From contig NZ_JACCCU010000001.1 in assembly GCF_013410875.1 (NCBI RefSeq), positions 186,001 through 250,000 of the forward strand: a stretch of DNA of 64,000 bases, read 5' to 3'. The notes beneath the pieces were generated by a model. The model did not search any database. It was given only the letters and a program-made list of their open reading frames with translations, and was not told the DNA's origin. Within the stretch, counting starts at the first letter, position 1; each line of letters starts with the position of its first letter. Position numbers and translations under genes: made by a program. Of the stretch, positions 53,118-62,536 are shown piece by piece. Source of the DNA: Tunturiibacter empetritectus (lineage in GTDB: Bacteria; Acidobacteriota; Terriglobia; Terriglobales; Acidobacteriaceae).

Positions 53118-54734
53118 ATGACCAAAGATCTTCTCCCCATCGAAGCCATCGTCAAAAAACTCAATCTGCCCGAGAAGTACGTCGAACGCCTCGGCCGCTA
53201 CGGTGCAAAGCTCACGCTCGATCTCCTCGACGACCCCGCCTTCCCCGTACGCGGCAAGTTCATCCTTGTCACTGCGACCACACCCACGCTCTCAGGCGAA
53301 GGCAAGACCGTCACCTCCATCGGTCTCGTGCAGGGTCTCGAAAAGATCGGCAAGAAAGCCATCATCACCTCGCGCGAACCCTCCCTCGGTCCCGTCTTCG
53401 GCATGAAGGGTGGAGCAGCAGGCGGCGGCCGCTCGCAGGTGGAGCCAGCCGAAAAGATCAATCTCCACTTCCACGGCGACTTCCACGCCATCACCTCCGC
53501 GCACAATCTCCTCGCGGCGCTCATCGACTCGCACCTCTTCCACGGCAACGATCTCGACCTCGATCCCGATGCCATCACCTGGCCGCGCACGCTCGATATG
53601 AACGACCGGGCCCTTCGCCACATCATCGTGCAGGCAGGCGGAAAGCGCGACGGAGCCAACCGTCACACCGGCTTTCTCATCACCGCCGCCAGCGAGATCA
53701 TGGCCATCATGACGCTGGCCTCCAGCCGAGAAGATCTCCGCACCCGTCTCGGCCGTATCGTCATCGGCGCCACTCGCTCCGGCAAACCCGTCCTCGCCGA
53801 AGACCTTAAAGCCACAGGCCCCATGATGGCGCTCCTCAACGAAGCCATCCTGCCGAACCTCGTCCAGACCACCGAAGGGACGCCTGCCCTCGTGCATTGC
53901 GGCCCCTTCGCCAATATCGCTCACGGCACCAGCTCCGTCCTCTCCCAGCAGATGGGTCTCCGCCTCGCAGACTACGTCGTCAACGAAACCGGCTTCGCCT
54001 CTGACCTCGGCTTCGAAAAGTACATGGACATTGTCATGCCGTCGTCCGGCATCAAGCCCTCCGCCGCCGTTCTGGTCACCACGGTGCAGTCGGTTCGCAA
54101 CCAGGGCGCAGGCGACCTCGAAGCCGGCTTCGAAAACTTGAAGAAACACATCGCCATCGTGCGCGGCTTCAACCTCCCCGCCATCGTAGCTATCAACCGA
54201 TTCCCAAACGACACCGACGAAGAGTTGAAGTTCCTCGAGAAATACTGCGAGGCGCAGGGCGCAGCCTTCGCGCTTTCGGAAGCCTTCACCAAAGGCGGAC
54301 CCGGAGCCGCCGCCCTCGCCGAGAAGGTTGTCAGCGTCATCGCTGCAAACCCCAACGTCTCGCCAACCAGCACCTACACGTCTAACGCCTCACCGCTCGA
54401 GAAGATCACCGCCGTCGCGCAAAAAGTGTACGGCGCAGCGAATGTAGAACTCTCGTCCCAAGCCGAGGAAAAACTCGCCCGCTTCACAAAGTGGGGTTAC
54501 GGCGCGCTTCCCGTCTGCATCGCCAAGACGCAGTACTCCCTCACCGACGACCCAAAACTGATGGGGGCCCCCACCGGCTGGACCCTCCACATCTCCGACG
54601 TCGTTCTCTCCGCAGGCGCAGGCTTTCTCGTCGTCATCTCCGGCTCCATGATGCTGATGCCTGGCCTGCCCAAATCCTCCCGCGCGATGGACATCAACGT
54701 CGATGCAGCAGGTGAGATCACTGGCATGTCCTAA
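53118..54734 (+). CDS. fhs: Formate--tetrahydrofolate ligase
   Basis: Makes 10-formyltetrahydrofolate from formate, ATP and tetrahydrofolate in C1 metabolism. The 538-residue protein has the nucleotide-binding TTPTLSGEGKTVTSIGLVQG, REPSLGPVFGMKGGAAGGGR, NLHFHGDFHAITSAHNLLAA, DMNDRALRHI, SQQMGLRLADYVVNETGFAS and SGSMMLMPGLPKS. Length is slightly under the usual ~557. The start ATG 53118 has no strong ribosome binding site; a long in-frame extension upstream is noise from the preceding gene. It and fdhA handle the same substrate but are not in one operon. Confidence 0.97.
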   Translation: MTKDLLPIEAIVKKLNLPEKYVERLGRYGAKLTLDLLDDPAFPVRGKFILVTATTPTLSGEGKTVTSIGLVQGLEKIGKKAIITSREPSLGPVFGMKGGAAGGGRSQVEPAEKINLHFHGDFHAITSAHNLLAALIDSHLFHGNDLDLDPDAITWPRTLDMNDRALRHIIVQAGGKRDGANRHTGFLITAASEIMAIMTLASSREDLRTRLGRIVIGATRSGKPVLAEDLKATGPMMALLNEAILPNLVQTTEGTPALVHCGPFANIAHGTSSVLSQQMGLRLADYVVNETGFASDLGFEKYMDIVMPSSGIKPSAAVLVTTVQSVRNQGAGDLEAGFENLKKHIAIVRGFNLPAIVAINRFPNDTDEELKFLEKYCEAQGAAFALSEAFTKGGPGAAALAEKVVSVIAANPNVSPTSTYTSNASPLEKITAVAQKVYGAANVELSSQAEEKLARFTKWGYGALPVCIAKTQYSLTDDPKLMGAPTGWTLHISDVVLSAGAGFLVVISGSMMLMPGLPKSSRAMDINVDAAGEITGMS

Positions 54735-54737
54735 CTC

Positions 54738-55331
54738 TCATGGAATCCAGTTCGGTCCAATAAACTCCCGCAGCTTTTCTGGCGTAGCCCACGGCGCCGC
54801 ACCAGCAAACCGCTTCAACCACGCTGCGCCCTCGCCAATCCTCACGCGATCCGGAGTAAATTCAGGCGAAAGTGTATTCACCATCAGCGCGTATCTCGCT
54901 CCATCGTGTAGCCGCAACGCCTTCCAGCAACCACCCGGCACAGCAACCACCGGCCTCTGTCCTGCCGCATAATCAAACCCTAATGTCACCTTCTCGACCT
55001 GCCCATTCGGATGAAAGATGAAGTAGTCCACTGGACCTCCCTCCACCAGAATGTGGGTATCATCCGGCTCCAGCCAATGCAGATAATTGATCGGCTTCTC
55101 CCGCGTAAGCATGTAGTAGTTCTGGCTCTGTACCGCAAGCATGCGACCGCCGATATTCACTCTCAGCGCTGAAACGCCGATGATCCCGAGATACCCCGAC
55201 TCCTTCGGCAGCAGCGACAACTTCAGCGTGCGAATCAACTCCTTCGCCCGCGCATCGGTCGCGGCAGGAGTCGCAGCCTGCAATACGCCCATCCCCGCCA
55301 CACATATCGCCGCGAGTAAAAATCGCCTCAT
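54738..55331 (-). CDS. Exported DUF985 cupin protein
   Basis: A 197-residue protein: signal peptide (residues 1-19) followed by a DUF985 cupin domain. Family features are ARAKELIRTLKLSLLPKESG, YYMLTREKPINYLHWLEPDD, EKVTLGFDYAAGQRP and GCWKALRLHDGARYALMVNT. Other DUF985 proteins I know are cytoplasmic, so the signal peptide is unusual. Metal-binding histidines are few (HWLEPDD, THILVEG). Function is unknown. It converges with fhs, 3 bp between stops. Confidence 0.85.
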   Translation of the reverse strand: MRRFLLAAICVAGMGVLQAATPAATDARAKELIRTLKLSLLPKESGYLGIIGVSALRVNIGGRMLAVQSQNYYMLTREKPINYLHWLEPDDTHILVEGGPVDYFIFHPNGQVEKVTLGFDYAAGQRPVVAVPGGCWKALRLHDGARYALMVNTLSPEFTPDRVRIGEGAAWLKRFAGAAPWATPEKLREFIGPNWIP

Positions 55332-55362
55332 GCCCGCAGACTAGCAGACGCGAACCAGCGCA

Positions 55363-56319
55363 CTAAGCCTCCAGCCCAGCGGCGACATCCTCGTCCACCG
55401 CGGTCGCCGCGCCACTCTTCATCTTCGAGCTGGTCACCAGAAACACCGCCACCAGGATCGCCGCCATCCCTACATACTCCACCGCAACAAAACGCTCTTT
55501 CAGCAGGATCACCCCAAGAATCACCGCGATCACCGGATTCACATATGCATAAGTCGCCACCTTCGAAACCGCCACATGATCCAGCAAGTAGACATATGCG
55601 CTGTAGGTAAGAATCGATCCGAACGCCACAAGGTACAGTGTCGAAGCCCAGGCCTGGAACCCCCACTGCGCCCCGTGGTATCCCTTCGTTGCCACCATCA
55701 TCAGCGCGTTGAACAAGCCGCCAAACAGCATCTCCCACCCCGCCGCCGCGAACCCGCTAATCCGAAACGTCGACCGACGCGAGATCACCGACGCGCTTGT
55801 CCAGCACATCGCTCCCCCCAGCGTCACTCCCGCTGCGACGATCTGCCGCGAATCGCCACGCAACCCCTCCCGCAACCCGGGCCACAACAGAAACACAATG
55901 CCCGCGAACCCGATGCAGATCCCAACCCACCCCTTCGCTCTCAACCCTTCACCCCTGGGCAACACAATCTCGATCAGCGCCGCATACAAAGGGACTACCG
56001 CCACCAACAGCGCCGCCAGCCCCGTCGGAAGATACTGCTCCGCCCAGATCACCGACGTATTCCCGCACCCAAGCATCAGCACACCGATGATGACCAGCCG
56101 CACCAACTCCTGCCGGTTCGGCCACATCTTCTTCTTCAGCACAGCCGCCGCCCCCAGCATCAGCACACCCGCCATCAGAAAGCGCACGCTCCCCAGCACA
56201 AACGGCGGTAGCACCTCCACCCCATACCGCATCGCCAGATACGTCGATCCCCAGAAGAGATACACGCACGCAAAGCACAGCAGAATCCGCGTTCGATTTG
56301 GCGCAGAATTGACGGGCAT
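55363..56319 (-). CDS. EamA/DMT-family transporter
   Basis: A 318-residue inner-membrane protein with ten hydrophobic segments in two EamA repeats. The first repeat includes CFACVYLFWGSTYLAMRYGV and RFLMAGVLMLGAAAVL. The second includes GAMCWTSASVISRRSTFRIS and VNPVIAVILGVILLKERFVA, the conserved end. Such proteins export amino acids, drugs or metabolites. The substrate is unknown. It is a single gene, divergent from 56395. Confidence 0.93.
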   Translation of the reverse strand: MPVNSAPNRTRILLCFACVYLFWGSTYLAMRYGVEVLPPFVLGSVRFLMAGVLMLGAAAVLKKKMWPNRQELVRLVIIGVLMLGCGNTSVIWAEQYLPTGLAALLVAVVPLYAALIEIVLPRGEGLRAKGWVGICIGFAGIVFLLWPGLREGLRGDSRQIVAAGVTLGGAMCWTSASVISRRSTFRISGFAAAGWEMLFGGLFNALMMVATKGYHGAQWGFQAWASTLYLVAFGSILTYSAYVYLLDHVAVSKVATYAYVNPVIAVILGVILLKERFVAVEYVGMAAILVAVFLVTSSKMKSGAATAVDEDVAAGLEA

Positions 56320-56394
56320 TCCTCAATGGTATCGCGCCTTTGCCACCAGCCTCCGCGCCTGCAGGTAAAGCCCTCCCAGTGCTACGATAAGGAG

Positions 56395-57105
56395 ATGGTG
56401 CTTCGTCCGGCTGCCTCATTTCTCCTTCTTCTCGTCTGTGTCTCTGCACTCGCTCAAACGCCCGACCAGGGCTCCGCTCAGCCCAACTCCAACCTGCCGC
56501 GGAGCTTCCATGATCAGGATCTGAACATCACCTACTTCTATCCCGGCCGCTTCGTTCCCGACCCCGCGAGCGTCGGCGAGAGAACCGCCCCAGCATCCTC
56601 CAGCTCAACCACCACCGCGACGCCGAAGTGTGCCCACTCCACCTTCTTCGCCAACTCGGTCACCCCAATCGACACCTCATCCTTTGTCCTCTCCACCATC
56701 GACAACGCCTGCCCCAACGTCCTCCGCGGCGCTACCACGCTGGGCCCCTTCATCCGCGAGCAGATCATCCGCCAGCTCAAGCAGTACGGCGAACCCACCG
56801 TTACCCAGGAAGCCACCCGCTACTCCATCGATGGCCATCCCGCAGCCATCGTTCTGGCTTCAGTCCCCATGCCGGCCACGCCCGGCAAAGTCCCACAGAC
56901 CACCTACGCCGCGAAGGCCTGCTTCCTCGGCAACATCCCCGTCAAGGCGAAGAAGAAGTCCGACCCGGTCGATCCCACCCGTCACGTTCTCTGCTTCGAC
57001 TTCACCACCCTGCACAACGACCTCTACCATCTCCTGTTTGCCTTCAGCCTGCAGTTCGACAACGACACGCCGCAGCCTCTGGTCCCCGGCAGCGTCATCC
57101 GTTAG
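56395..57105 (+). CDS. Secreted hypothetical protein, related to 52324-53088
   Basis: A 236-residue exported protein with a signal peptide ending LAQ. The start ATG at 56395 directly follows AAGGAG, so a GTG at 56398 may be used instead. It shares LNITYFYPGRFVPDPAS with the 52324 product. Four Cys are present (KCAHST, DNACPN, AKACFLG, HVLCFDF). A SIDGHPAAIVLASVPMP segment and Lys-rich VKAKKKSDPVDP follow. The family is unknown to me. Confidence 0.7.
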   Translation: MVLRPAASFLLLLVCVSALAQTPDQGSAQPNSNLPRSFHDQDLNITYFYPGRFVPDPASVGERTAPASSSSTTTATPKCAHSTFFANSVTPIDTSSFVLSTIDNACPNVLRGATTLGPFIREQIIRQLKQYGEPTVTQEATRYSIDGHPAAIVLASVPMPATPGKVPQTTYAAKACFLGNIPVKAKKKSDPVDPTRHVLCFDFTTLHNDLYHLLFAFSLQFDNDTPQPLVPGSVIR

Positions 57106-57152
57106 AGCTCATGCATGGTGTTGAGCAACGGGGACAATAGCACCCGCACGTT

Positions 57153-59816
57153 TTAATCCTCGCGAAGCAGCAGGAGAGGATTAGTAGCCAGCGCACGCCG
57201 CGCCGGGATCCAGCCAGCCATCAACCCCAGCAAAAGCATCGTCGCCACCACGCCACCCAGCACAACCGGATCCCACGGCGTAGCCTGAGACACGATAAAA
57301 GCAATTACCTTTCCTGCCGCAAGACCCAGCAACATTCCGATAGCCGAGCCGAACGCCAGGAGTCGGAAGGTGCGTCCCAATGCCGCCTGTAACAACTCTT
57401 TCTTTTGCGCCCCTAATGCAATGCGAATCCCAAACTCCCGTAGCCTCTTGCTCACTGAGTATGACGCCATGCCGAAGATCCCAACGACCGACAGCATCGC
57501 GCCCATTACCCCGAGTACCCCAAGCGAGATCGTCGCCATTCGTGGACCAAACAGAAATGCATCGAGAGCCTTGTAGCGCGTCTGGATATAAACTGGCAGT
57601 CCGGCATCCATATTCCGCAACGTATCTCTGATAGTTTGTGACAGCTGCTCCGGATCCCGGCTTGACCTCACCACAAGATAGGCCGAGTTCGAGGGCGATT
57701 GCAGAATGGGAAGAAACATCACCGGCTGCGGATCTTCCGTGAGGCTTCCATACTTTCCATCCTCCGCAATCCCCACAACCTGAAGACGCGCCCCATCCGG
57801 CAACTTGAAGTACGCGCCCATCGCCTTTGCCTCGGAGCCGAAGATCTTCCGCGCAAACTGTCGATTCACCACCGCGACGCGTGGTGTGTCTTTGTTCTCC
57901 TGCCAGGTGAAAGCTCTTCCCGACACCAGCGCTGTCCCCGCCGCGTGGAAGTATTCCGGCGAGACCTTGAACATCATTGCGTTTGACGCAGCATTTGCAG
58001 GCCTCAGATCCGCCGTGCTGTCGGCGAAGACGTTCGAGTCCGGTTGCGCATCTCCCAAAGGCACCTGATCGGCCAGGCCTACGGACTCAACGCCAGGAAT
58101 CGCCGACACCGCATCAATCATGCGTTTTTGCATCGGCGGCACCTTGTCGCCGCGATAGCCCGCCATATTCAAGTCCGTCTCTACCAGCATCGTGTTCTGC
58201 AGCTCAAAGCCGAAGTTGTTGTGCAGCGAATTCGCCAATCCACGCACCGCGACGATCGAAGAAGTGACCAGCACCGCGCAGATTGCAATCTGCACCACAA
58301 GCAGCAGATCGCGGAAGCTCATCCGCAGACCAAACCTGCCGCGTCTTGTCTCGACCGCGCCACCCTTGACGGCCTCATACGGATTGGTGCGAAGCACCTG
58401 CCCCACCGGCACCGCGCCAAACAGGAATCCGCTCGCCAACGCCAGAAACAAAGCAACTGCATACACCTTTACGTCCGGATTCACAGACATATGAATCGGC
58501 CAGCGGGAGATAGGCTGCCACACGCTCAATGCCCGCAACAGCACCACGCTGCCTGCCAGCCCAACCGCCCCGCCCATCAGCGAAATCAGTAGAGCCTCGG
58601 CAAAGAGCCCACGCAGAATCCGTTTGCGGCTCGACCCCAGCGCCAGCCGCAGAGCGATCTCACGCGATCGATCCGAAGCTCGCGCGGCAAACAAGCTGCC
58701 AAGATTTGCGCACGCGGCCAGCAGAATCAACCCCGCCAACAGCATGAGCGCAGTCATAAACGTCCGCATGGGGCGGCCGATGTAGTCGCCATAAAGCCCC
58801 GGTCGCGCCAGTTTGAAGCTCATCTTGGGATCGTCTTTGGGATAGGCCCGCTCCAGAGAAGCTCCCACAGCGTTCAGATCCGCAATCGCCTGTGCCGGAG
58901 TCACTCCCGCCTTCAGGTGTCCCAACGTCATAAAGACCCAGCGATCTCCGCGGTTGTTCAGATCGTTCTCATCAAACTGCGCATGATTCACAATCGGCAC
59001 AAAGAAATCCGGGTTGAAGAACATCAGAGTGCCATGAAACTCAGGCGGCGCTACCCCGATGATGCTGTACGGAAATTTGTTCAGCCGAACCACGCGACCG
59101 ATGACGCCGGGATCACCCTGAAAGTGGCTGCGCCAGTAGTCGTACGTAAGCACGATGTAGGGTGCGCTGTTCGGTCCATGTTCATCGGAGCCATGAAAGA
59201 ACCGGCCCAGGTACGGCTTCAGCCCCAAAGCATCGAAGTAATTTCCGCTGGCCTCATCGATCCAGGCGCGTGAGGGATCGTTACCCGTGTCGAGCGCCGC
59301 CTGCTCTACGTTGTAAGCCGCCACACTCTCAAAGCTGTGGTTGCGGTCCCGAAGATCGAGATAGTCCGGATAAGACTCGGACATGTCGTTGCTGGACAGG
59401 CGCCACAATCCGTAGAGGCTCTCCGCTTGGGGAACATTCAGCGGCCGCAGGATAAACGCATTCAAAACAGCAAACACCACTGCATTCGCCCCAATCGCAA
59501 ACGCCAGTGTCAAAATCGCAACAACCGCAAAGCCAGGCTTCTTGGCCATCCTGCGTACCGCGAAACGAATATCCTGAAGCAGCCCCGCGCCGAGCTGCCC
59601 GCCCAGCGCATCGCGGCTCTCGTCTTTCAGCCGTTGATAACCACCAAACTCGATCCGCGCACGTCTCTCTGCCTTTGCGCGCGGAAGACCAGCACTCTCG
59701 AGATCATCGGCACGATGCTGAATGTGCGAGCGAAGCTCCTCGTCGATCTCACGATCGGTCTCTGAGCGATGAAAGAAACTCGAAGCAAAGGAGCGAAGAG
59801 AATGGAAGAGTCTCAT
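57153..59816 (-). CDS. ADOP-family ABC permease (MacB/FtsX-like)
   Basis: An 887-residue membrane protein of the acidobacterial duplicated orphan permease family. The N-terminus carries the helical ETDREIDEELRSHIQHRADD with LESAGLPRAKAERRARIEFG, typical of ADOPs. An FtsX/MacB layout follows twice: IRFAVRRMAKKPGFAVVAIL, a large periplasmic MacB_PCD-like domain and three-helix FtsX units, with the second copy beginning FRDLLLVVQIAICAVLVTSS. No ATPase gene is adjacent, as usual for this group. Its ATG overlaps the padR-type stop (ATGA), so the regulator controls it. Confidence 0.93.
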   Translation of the reverse strand: MRLFHSLRSFASSFFHRSETDREIDEELRSHIQHRADDLESAGLPRAKAERRARIEFGGYQRLKDESRDALGGQLGAGLLQDIRFAVRRMAKKPGFAVVAILTLAFAIGANAVVFAVLNAFILRPLNVPQAESLYGLWRLSSNDMSESYPDYLDLRDRNHSFESVAAYNVEQAALDTGNDPSRAWIDEASGNYFDALGLKPYLGRFFHGSDEHGPNSAPYIVLTYDYWRSHFQGDPGVIGRVVRLNKFPYSIIGVAPPEFHGTLMFFNPDFFVPIVNHAQFDENDLNNRGDRWVFMTLGHLKAGVTPAQAIADLNAVGASLERAYPKDDPKMSFKLARPGLYGDYIGRPMRTFMTALMLLAGLILLAACANLGSLFAARASDRSREIALRLALGSSRKRILRGLFAEALLISLMGGAVGLAGSVVLLRALSVWQPISRWPIHMSVNPDVKVYAVALFLALASGFLFGAVPVGQVLRTNPYEAVKGGAVETRRGRFGLRMSFRDLLLVVQIAICAVLVTSSIVAVRGLANSLHNNFGFELQNTMLVETDLNMAGYRGDKVPPMQKRMIDAVSAIPGVESVGLADQVPLGDAQPDSNVFADSTADLRPANAASNAMMFKVSPEYFHAAGTALVSGRAFTWQENKDTPRVAVVNRQFARKIFGSEAKAMGAYFKLPDGARLQVVGIAEDGKYGSLTEDPQPVMFLPILQSPSNSAYLVVRSSRDPEQLSQTIRDTLRNMDAGLPVYIQTRYKALDAFLFGPRMATISLGVLGVMGAMLSVVGIFGMASYSVSKRLREFGIRIALGAQKKELLQAALGRTFRLLAFGSAIGMLLGLAAGKVIAFIVSQATPWDPVVLGGVVATMLLLGLMAGWIPARRALATNPLLLLRED

Positions 59817-60154
59817 ATTTCCTCCGGTTGCGGTGCAAGTGCGCTGGCGATCGCTGTGGCCAGACGATTCCAGCTGTCCGTCTCTTCCTGCAGGCGCTTA
59901 AGGCCCACTGCAGTCAGTTCGTAAAACTTGGCCCTGCGGTTGTTCTCCGAAGTCCCCCAGTCCGCCTTCAGCAGACCCTGGCGCAGCAGACGAAACAACC
60001 CCGGATACAGAGCACCCTGCTCAATCAGCAACGCCCCACCCGAGATCTGCTCGATGCGCAAAAGCACGCCATACCCATGCAACGGCCCAAGCGAGACCGC
60101 GCGCAGAATCAGAAGATCAAGTGTGCCGGGAAGTAATTGGGCCTGGGTGGTCAA
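59813..60154 (-). CDS. PadR-family transcriptional regulator
   Basis: A 113-residue winged-helix repressor: LPGTLDLLILRAVSLGPLHG, YGVLLRIEQISGG, LIEQGALYPGLFRLLRQGLL and the wing NNRRAKFYELTAVGLKRLQE are all typical. The start is TTG at 60154 with AGGGGGA upstream. It overlaps the ADOP permease gene by 4 bp, the usual PadR-ADOP pair of Acidobacteriota. Confidence 0.92.
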   Translation of the reverse strand: MTTQAQLLPGTLDLLILRAVSLGPLHGYGVLLRIEQISGGALLIEQGALYPGLFRLLRQGLLKADWGTSENNRRAKFYELTAVGLKRLQEETDSWNRLATAIASALAPQPEEI

Positions 60155-60269
60155 GTGTCCCCCTAAGATGATTAGGAGGCTAAACCCACTTCCCTAAGCT
60201 GTCAAGGAGAGTTATTGTGAACAGAGAATTCAGCCTGAGTGATCTTTGCTAAGGACTTGAGGAGCAAAA

Positions 60270-60698
60270 ATGCCCCGCAAAAGTGCTTTTGTATTCGAGG
60301 ACATCAAGGTCAATGTGAGGTTCAAGCTCTTCGCGTTGTGGTCCTCTGTGATGTTCTTTTACATCTACGGAGACTACTTCGAGCTTTATCAACCCAGCAA
60401 ACTGCGGGACATGATCGCCGGCAGAACTCCATTCGGCCCCGTCTCTCAAGGGAATTTAATGGGTATGTCAGCGATCATGATCGCTCCGAGTCTCATGCCT
60501 CTTCTGTCCCTGCTCCTGCCCGCAAAAGCCAACCGCTGGATGAACATCGTCTTCGGCGCCATATACACCGCGATTATGGTGCTCGCGATTAAAGGCACCT
60601 GGCATTTCTACATTCTCTATGGGCTGATAGAGATGACTTTGACCGCACTAATCGTCTGGCACGCATGGACCTGGCCGAAACAACCAACTTCAAACTGA
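60270..60698 (+). CDS. DUF6326-type four-helix membrane protein
   Basis: A 142-residue protein with four predicted membrane helices (LFALWSSVMFFYIYGDYFEL, AIMIAPSLMPLLSLLLPA, IVFGAIYTAIMVLAI, HFYILYGLIEMTLTALIVWH). It begins MPRKSAFVFEDIKVNVRFKL, and the DYFELYQPSKL loop is characteristic. GAGGAG precedes the ATG at 60270. Function is unknown. It is divergent from padR. Confidence 0.85.
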   Translation: MPRKSAFVFEDIKVNVRFKLFALWSSVMFFYIYGDYFELYQPSKLRDMIAGRTPFGPVSQGNLMGMSAIMIAPSLMPLLSLLLPAKANRWMNIVFGAIYTAIMVLAIKGTWHFYILYGLIEMTLTALIVWHAWTWPKQPTSN

Positions 60699-61077
60699 TT
60701 GACCCGTAGCGGTTTACAAACTAGGTTTTCGAGCGTTATCCCGATAAGGTATACTCACCGCCAAAGGCAGACTCCCCATGAGATCGCTGTTCGACACAGC
60801 CCGGACCAATCGCAGCGCAGCCTTCCAGTGCCGCTCTGGACACCACCAGATGCCGCGCCACCAGATGCCGCGCCGCCATCTCCGCGTCCTGCCCAGCCTC
60901 ACGCGACCTAGTCTCTTCGCCGGCGACTAAGCGCACCACCCCTCCAGCCGGCGAAGTCCTCGCCACCAGCGCAAACCGTTCTCTCTGCAACCACAGAGCG
61001 CCGCCGTCCACACCTGGAACGGAGTCGAGCACGAACGGAAAGACCAAACGCACCGCTGCCCCTAAGGAGAGATTCGC
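60699..61077. other. Intergenic leader of the aminotransferase gene with two repeats
   Basis: I see no gene here. A 15-bp unit CCACCAGATGCCGCG occurs twice in tandem (60843-60872). A 10-bp inverted repeat CTTCGCCGGC / GCCGGCGAAG (60915-60924, 60947-60956) could be an operator. AAGGAGAG lies 6-7 bp before the ATG at 61078. No -35/-10 pair was convincing. Confidence 0.5.
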
Positions 61078-62529
61078 ATGTCCACCCTGACCGAAAAGAC
61101 CCTCACTGAAAACACCCTGCAAGACCTCAAGCAAAACTCCGCGCAAGGAGTCACTCCCGCCGCCGGCGAAGCCATCCGCTCCAAGCACTACGCCGAGTTC
61201 GGCCCCAAGCTCAAAACCGCGCTCCCCGGCCCCAATGCCAAAAAGATCGTCGCTGATGATGACCGCCTCATCTCCCCCAGCTACACCCGCAGCTACCCCA
61301 TGGTCGCCAAGTCCGGCCGCGGTATCCGCGTCACCGACGTCGACGGCAACGAGTTCATCGACTTCGCCGCCGGCATCGCCGTCAACTCCACCGGCCACTG
61401 CCATCCCGAAGTAGTGAAGGCCATTCAAGATCAAGCCGCCGAACTCATCCACATGTCCGGCACCGACTTCTACTACCAGAACATGACCACCCTCGCCGAG
61501 CGCCTCTCCGCTATCGCGCCTATGCCCGGCCCGCATAAGTTCTACTACGGCAACTCCGGCGCAGAGGCAGTTGAGTGTGCCATGAAGCTCGCCCGCTACC
61601 ACACCGGCCGGCAGAACATCATCAGCTTCTTCGGTGCCTTCCACGGCCGCACCATGGGCGCGCTCTCGCTCACCGGCTCGAAGCCCCAGCAGAAGCGCCG
61701 CTTCGCCCCCTTCGTCCCCGGCGTCCACCACGTCCGCTACCCCTACGCCTACCGTGGTTGTAGTGGCGGACCGCAGGCAGAGGAAGCCTTCGCCCTCGGC
61801 TGCGCCCGCTACATCGAAGAGAAGCTCTTCAAGACCATCCTCCCGCCCGAAGAGGTCGCTGCCATCATCCTCGAGCCTATCCAGGGCGAAGGCGGCTATG
61901 TGGTCGCGCCGACCAACTTCCTTGAGGAAATTCGCCGCATCTGCGACCGCCACGGCATCCTCCTCATCGCCGATGAAGTCCAGTCCGGCGCCGCAAGAAC
62001 AGGGAAGTGGTGGGCCATCGAACACTCCGGCGTCCAGCCCGATATCGTCTGCATCGCCAAAGGCATCGCCTCCGGCATGCCGCTAGGCATCTGCATGGCG
62101 AAGGCCGACGTCATGGACTGGGTACCCGGCTCGCATGCCAGCACCTTCGGCGGCAACCCCATCTGCATCGCCGCGGCCCTCGCCACCATGGACATCCTCG
62201 AACGCGAAGGTCTCCAGAACGCCGCCACCATAGGCGAAAAGATGCTTGACCGTCTCCGTCCCTGGGTCGCCAAACACCCCACGGTAGGTGATGTTCGCGG
62301 TCGCGGACTCATGATCGGCGTAGAGATCGTGAAGGATCAACAATCGCGCACACCCGTAGGCTCTATGCGCGACAAGATCGTCGATCTAGCCTTCGAGCGC
62401 GGCCTTCTCATTCTTGGCTGCGGCGAAACCACCATCCGCCTCTGCCCCCCACTCATCGTCAACCAGCAGGAAGCGGACATCGCCCTCGACATCCTTGAGG
62501 AGTGCATCACTCTGGCCGCAAAAGCCTAA
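61078..62529 (+). CDS. Class III PLP-dependent aminotransferase (acetylornithine/4-aminobutyrate type)
   Basis: A 483-residue aminotransferase of the ArgD/GabT group. Visible features are GNEFIDFAAGIAVNSTGHCH, YYGNSGAEAVECAMKLAR, the PLP-phosphate region FFGAFHGRTMGALSLTGSKP, EPIQGEGGYVVAP, DEVQSGAARTGKWW and the PLP-lysine segment CIAKGIASGMPLG. It ends ERGLLILGCGETTIRLCPPL. The substrate may be 4-aminobutyrate, acetylornithine or another omega-amine. A long N-terminal arm (residues 1-40) precedes the fold. Repeat copy D lies 8 bp after its stop. Confidence 0.92.
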   Translation: MSTLTEKTLTENTLQDLKQNSAQGVTPAAGEAIRSKHYAEFGPKLKTALPGPNAKKIVADDDRLISPSYTRSYPMVAKSGRGIRVTDVDGNEFIDFAAGIAVNSTGHCHPEVVKAIQDQAAELIHMSGTDFYYQNMTTLAERLSAIAPMPGPHKFYYGNSGAEAVECAMKLARYHTGRQNIISFFGAFHGRTMGALSLTGSKPQQKRRFAPFVPGVHHVRYPYAYRGCSGGPQAEEAFALGCARYIEEKLFKTILPPEEVAAIILEPIQGEGGYVVAPTNFLEEIRRICDRHGILLIADEVQSGAARTGKWWAIEHSGVQPDIVCIAKGIASGMPLGICMAKADVMDWVPGSHASTFGGNPICIAAALATMDILEREGLQNAATIGEKMLDRLRPWVAKHPTVGDVRGRGLMIGVEIVKDQQSRTPVGSMRDKIVDLAFERGLLILGCGETTIRLCPPLIVNQQEADIALDILEECITLAAKA

Positions 62530-62536
62530 ACGAACG

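Noticed and set aside
60736..62025. A 429-codon leftward frame opposite the aminotransferase gene
   Set aside because: Gly/Glu/Asp-rich antisense composition with no motif; the rightward aminotransferase is unmistakable.
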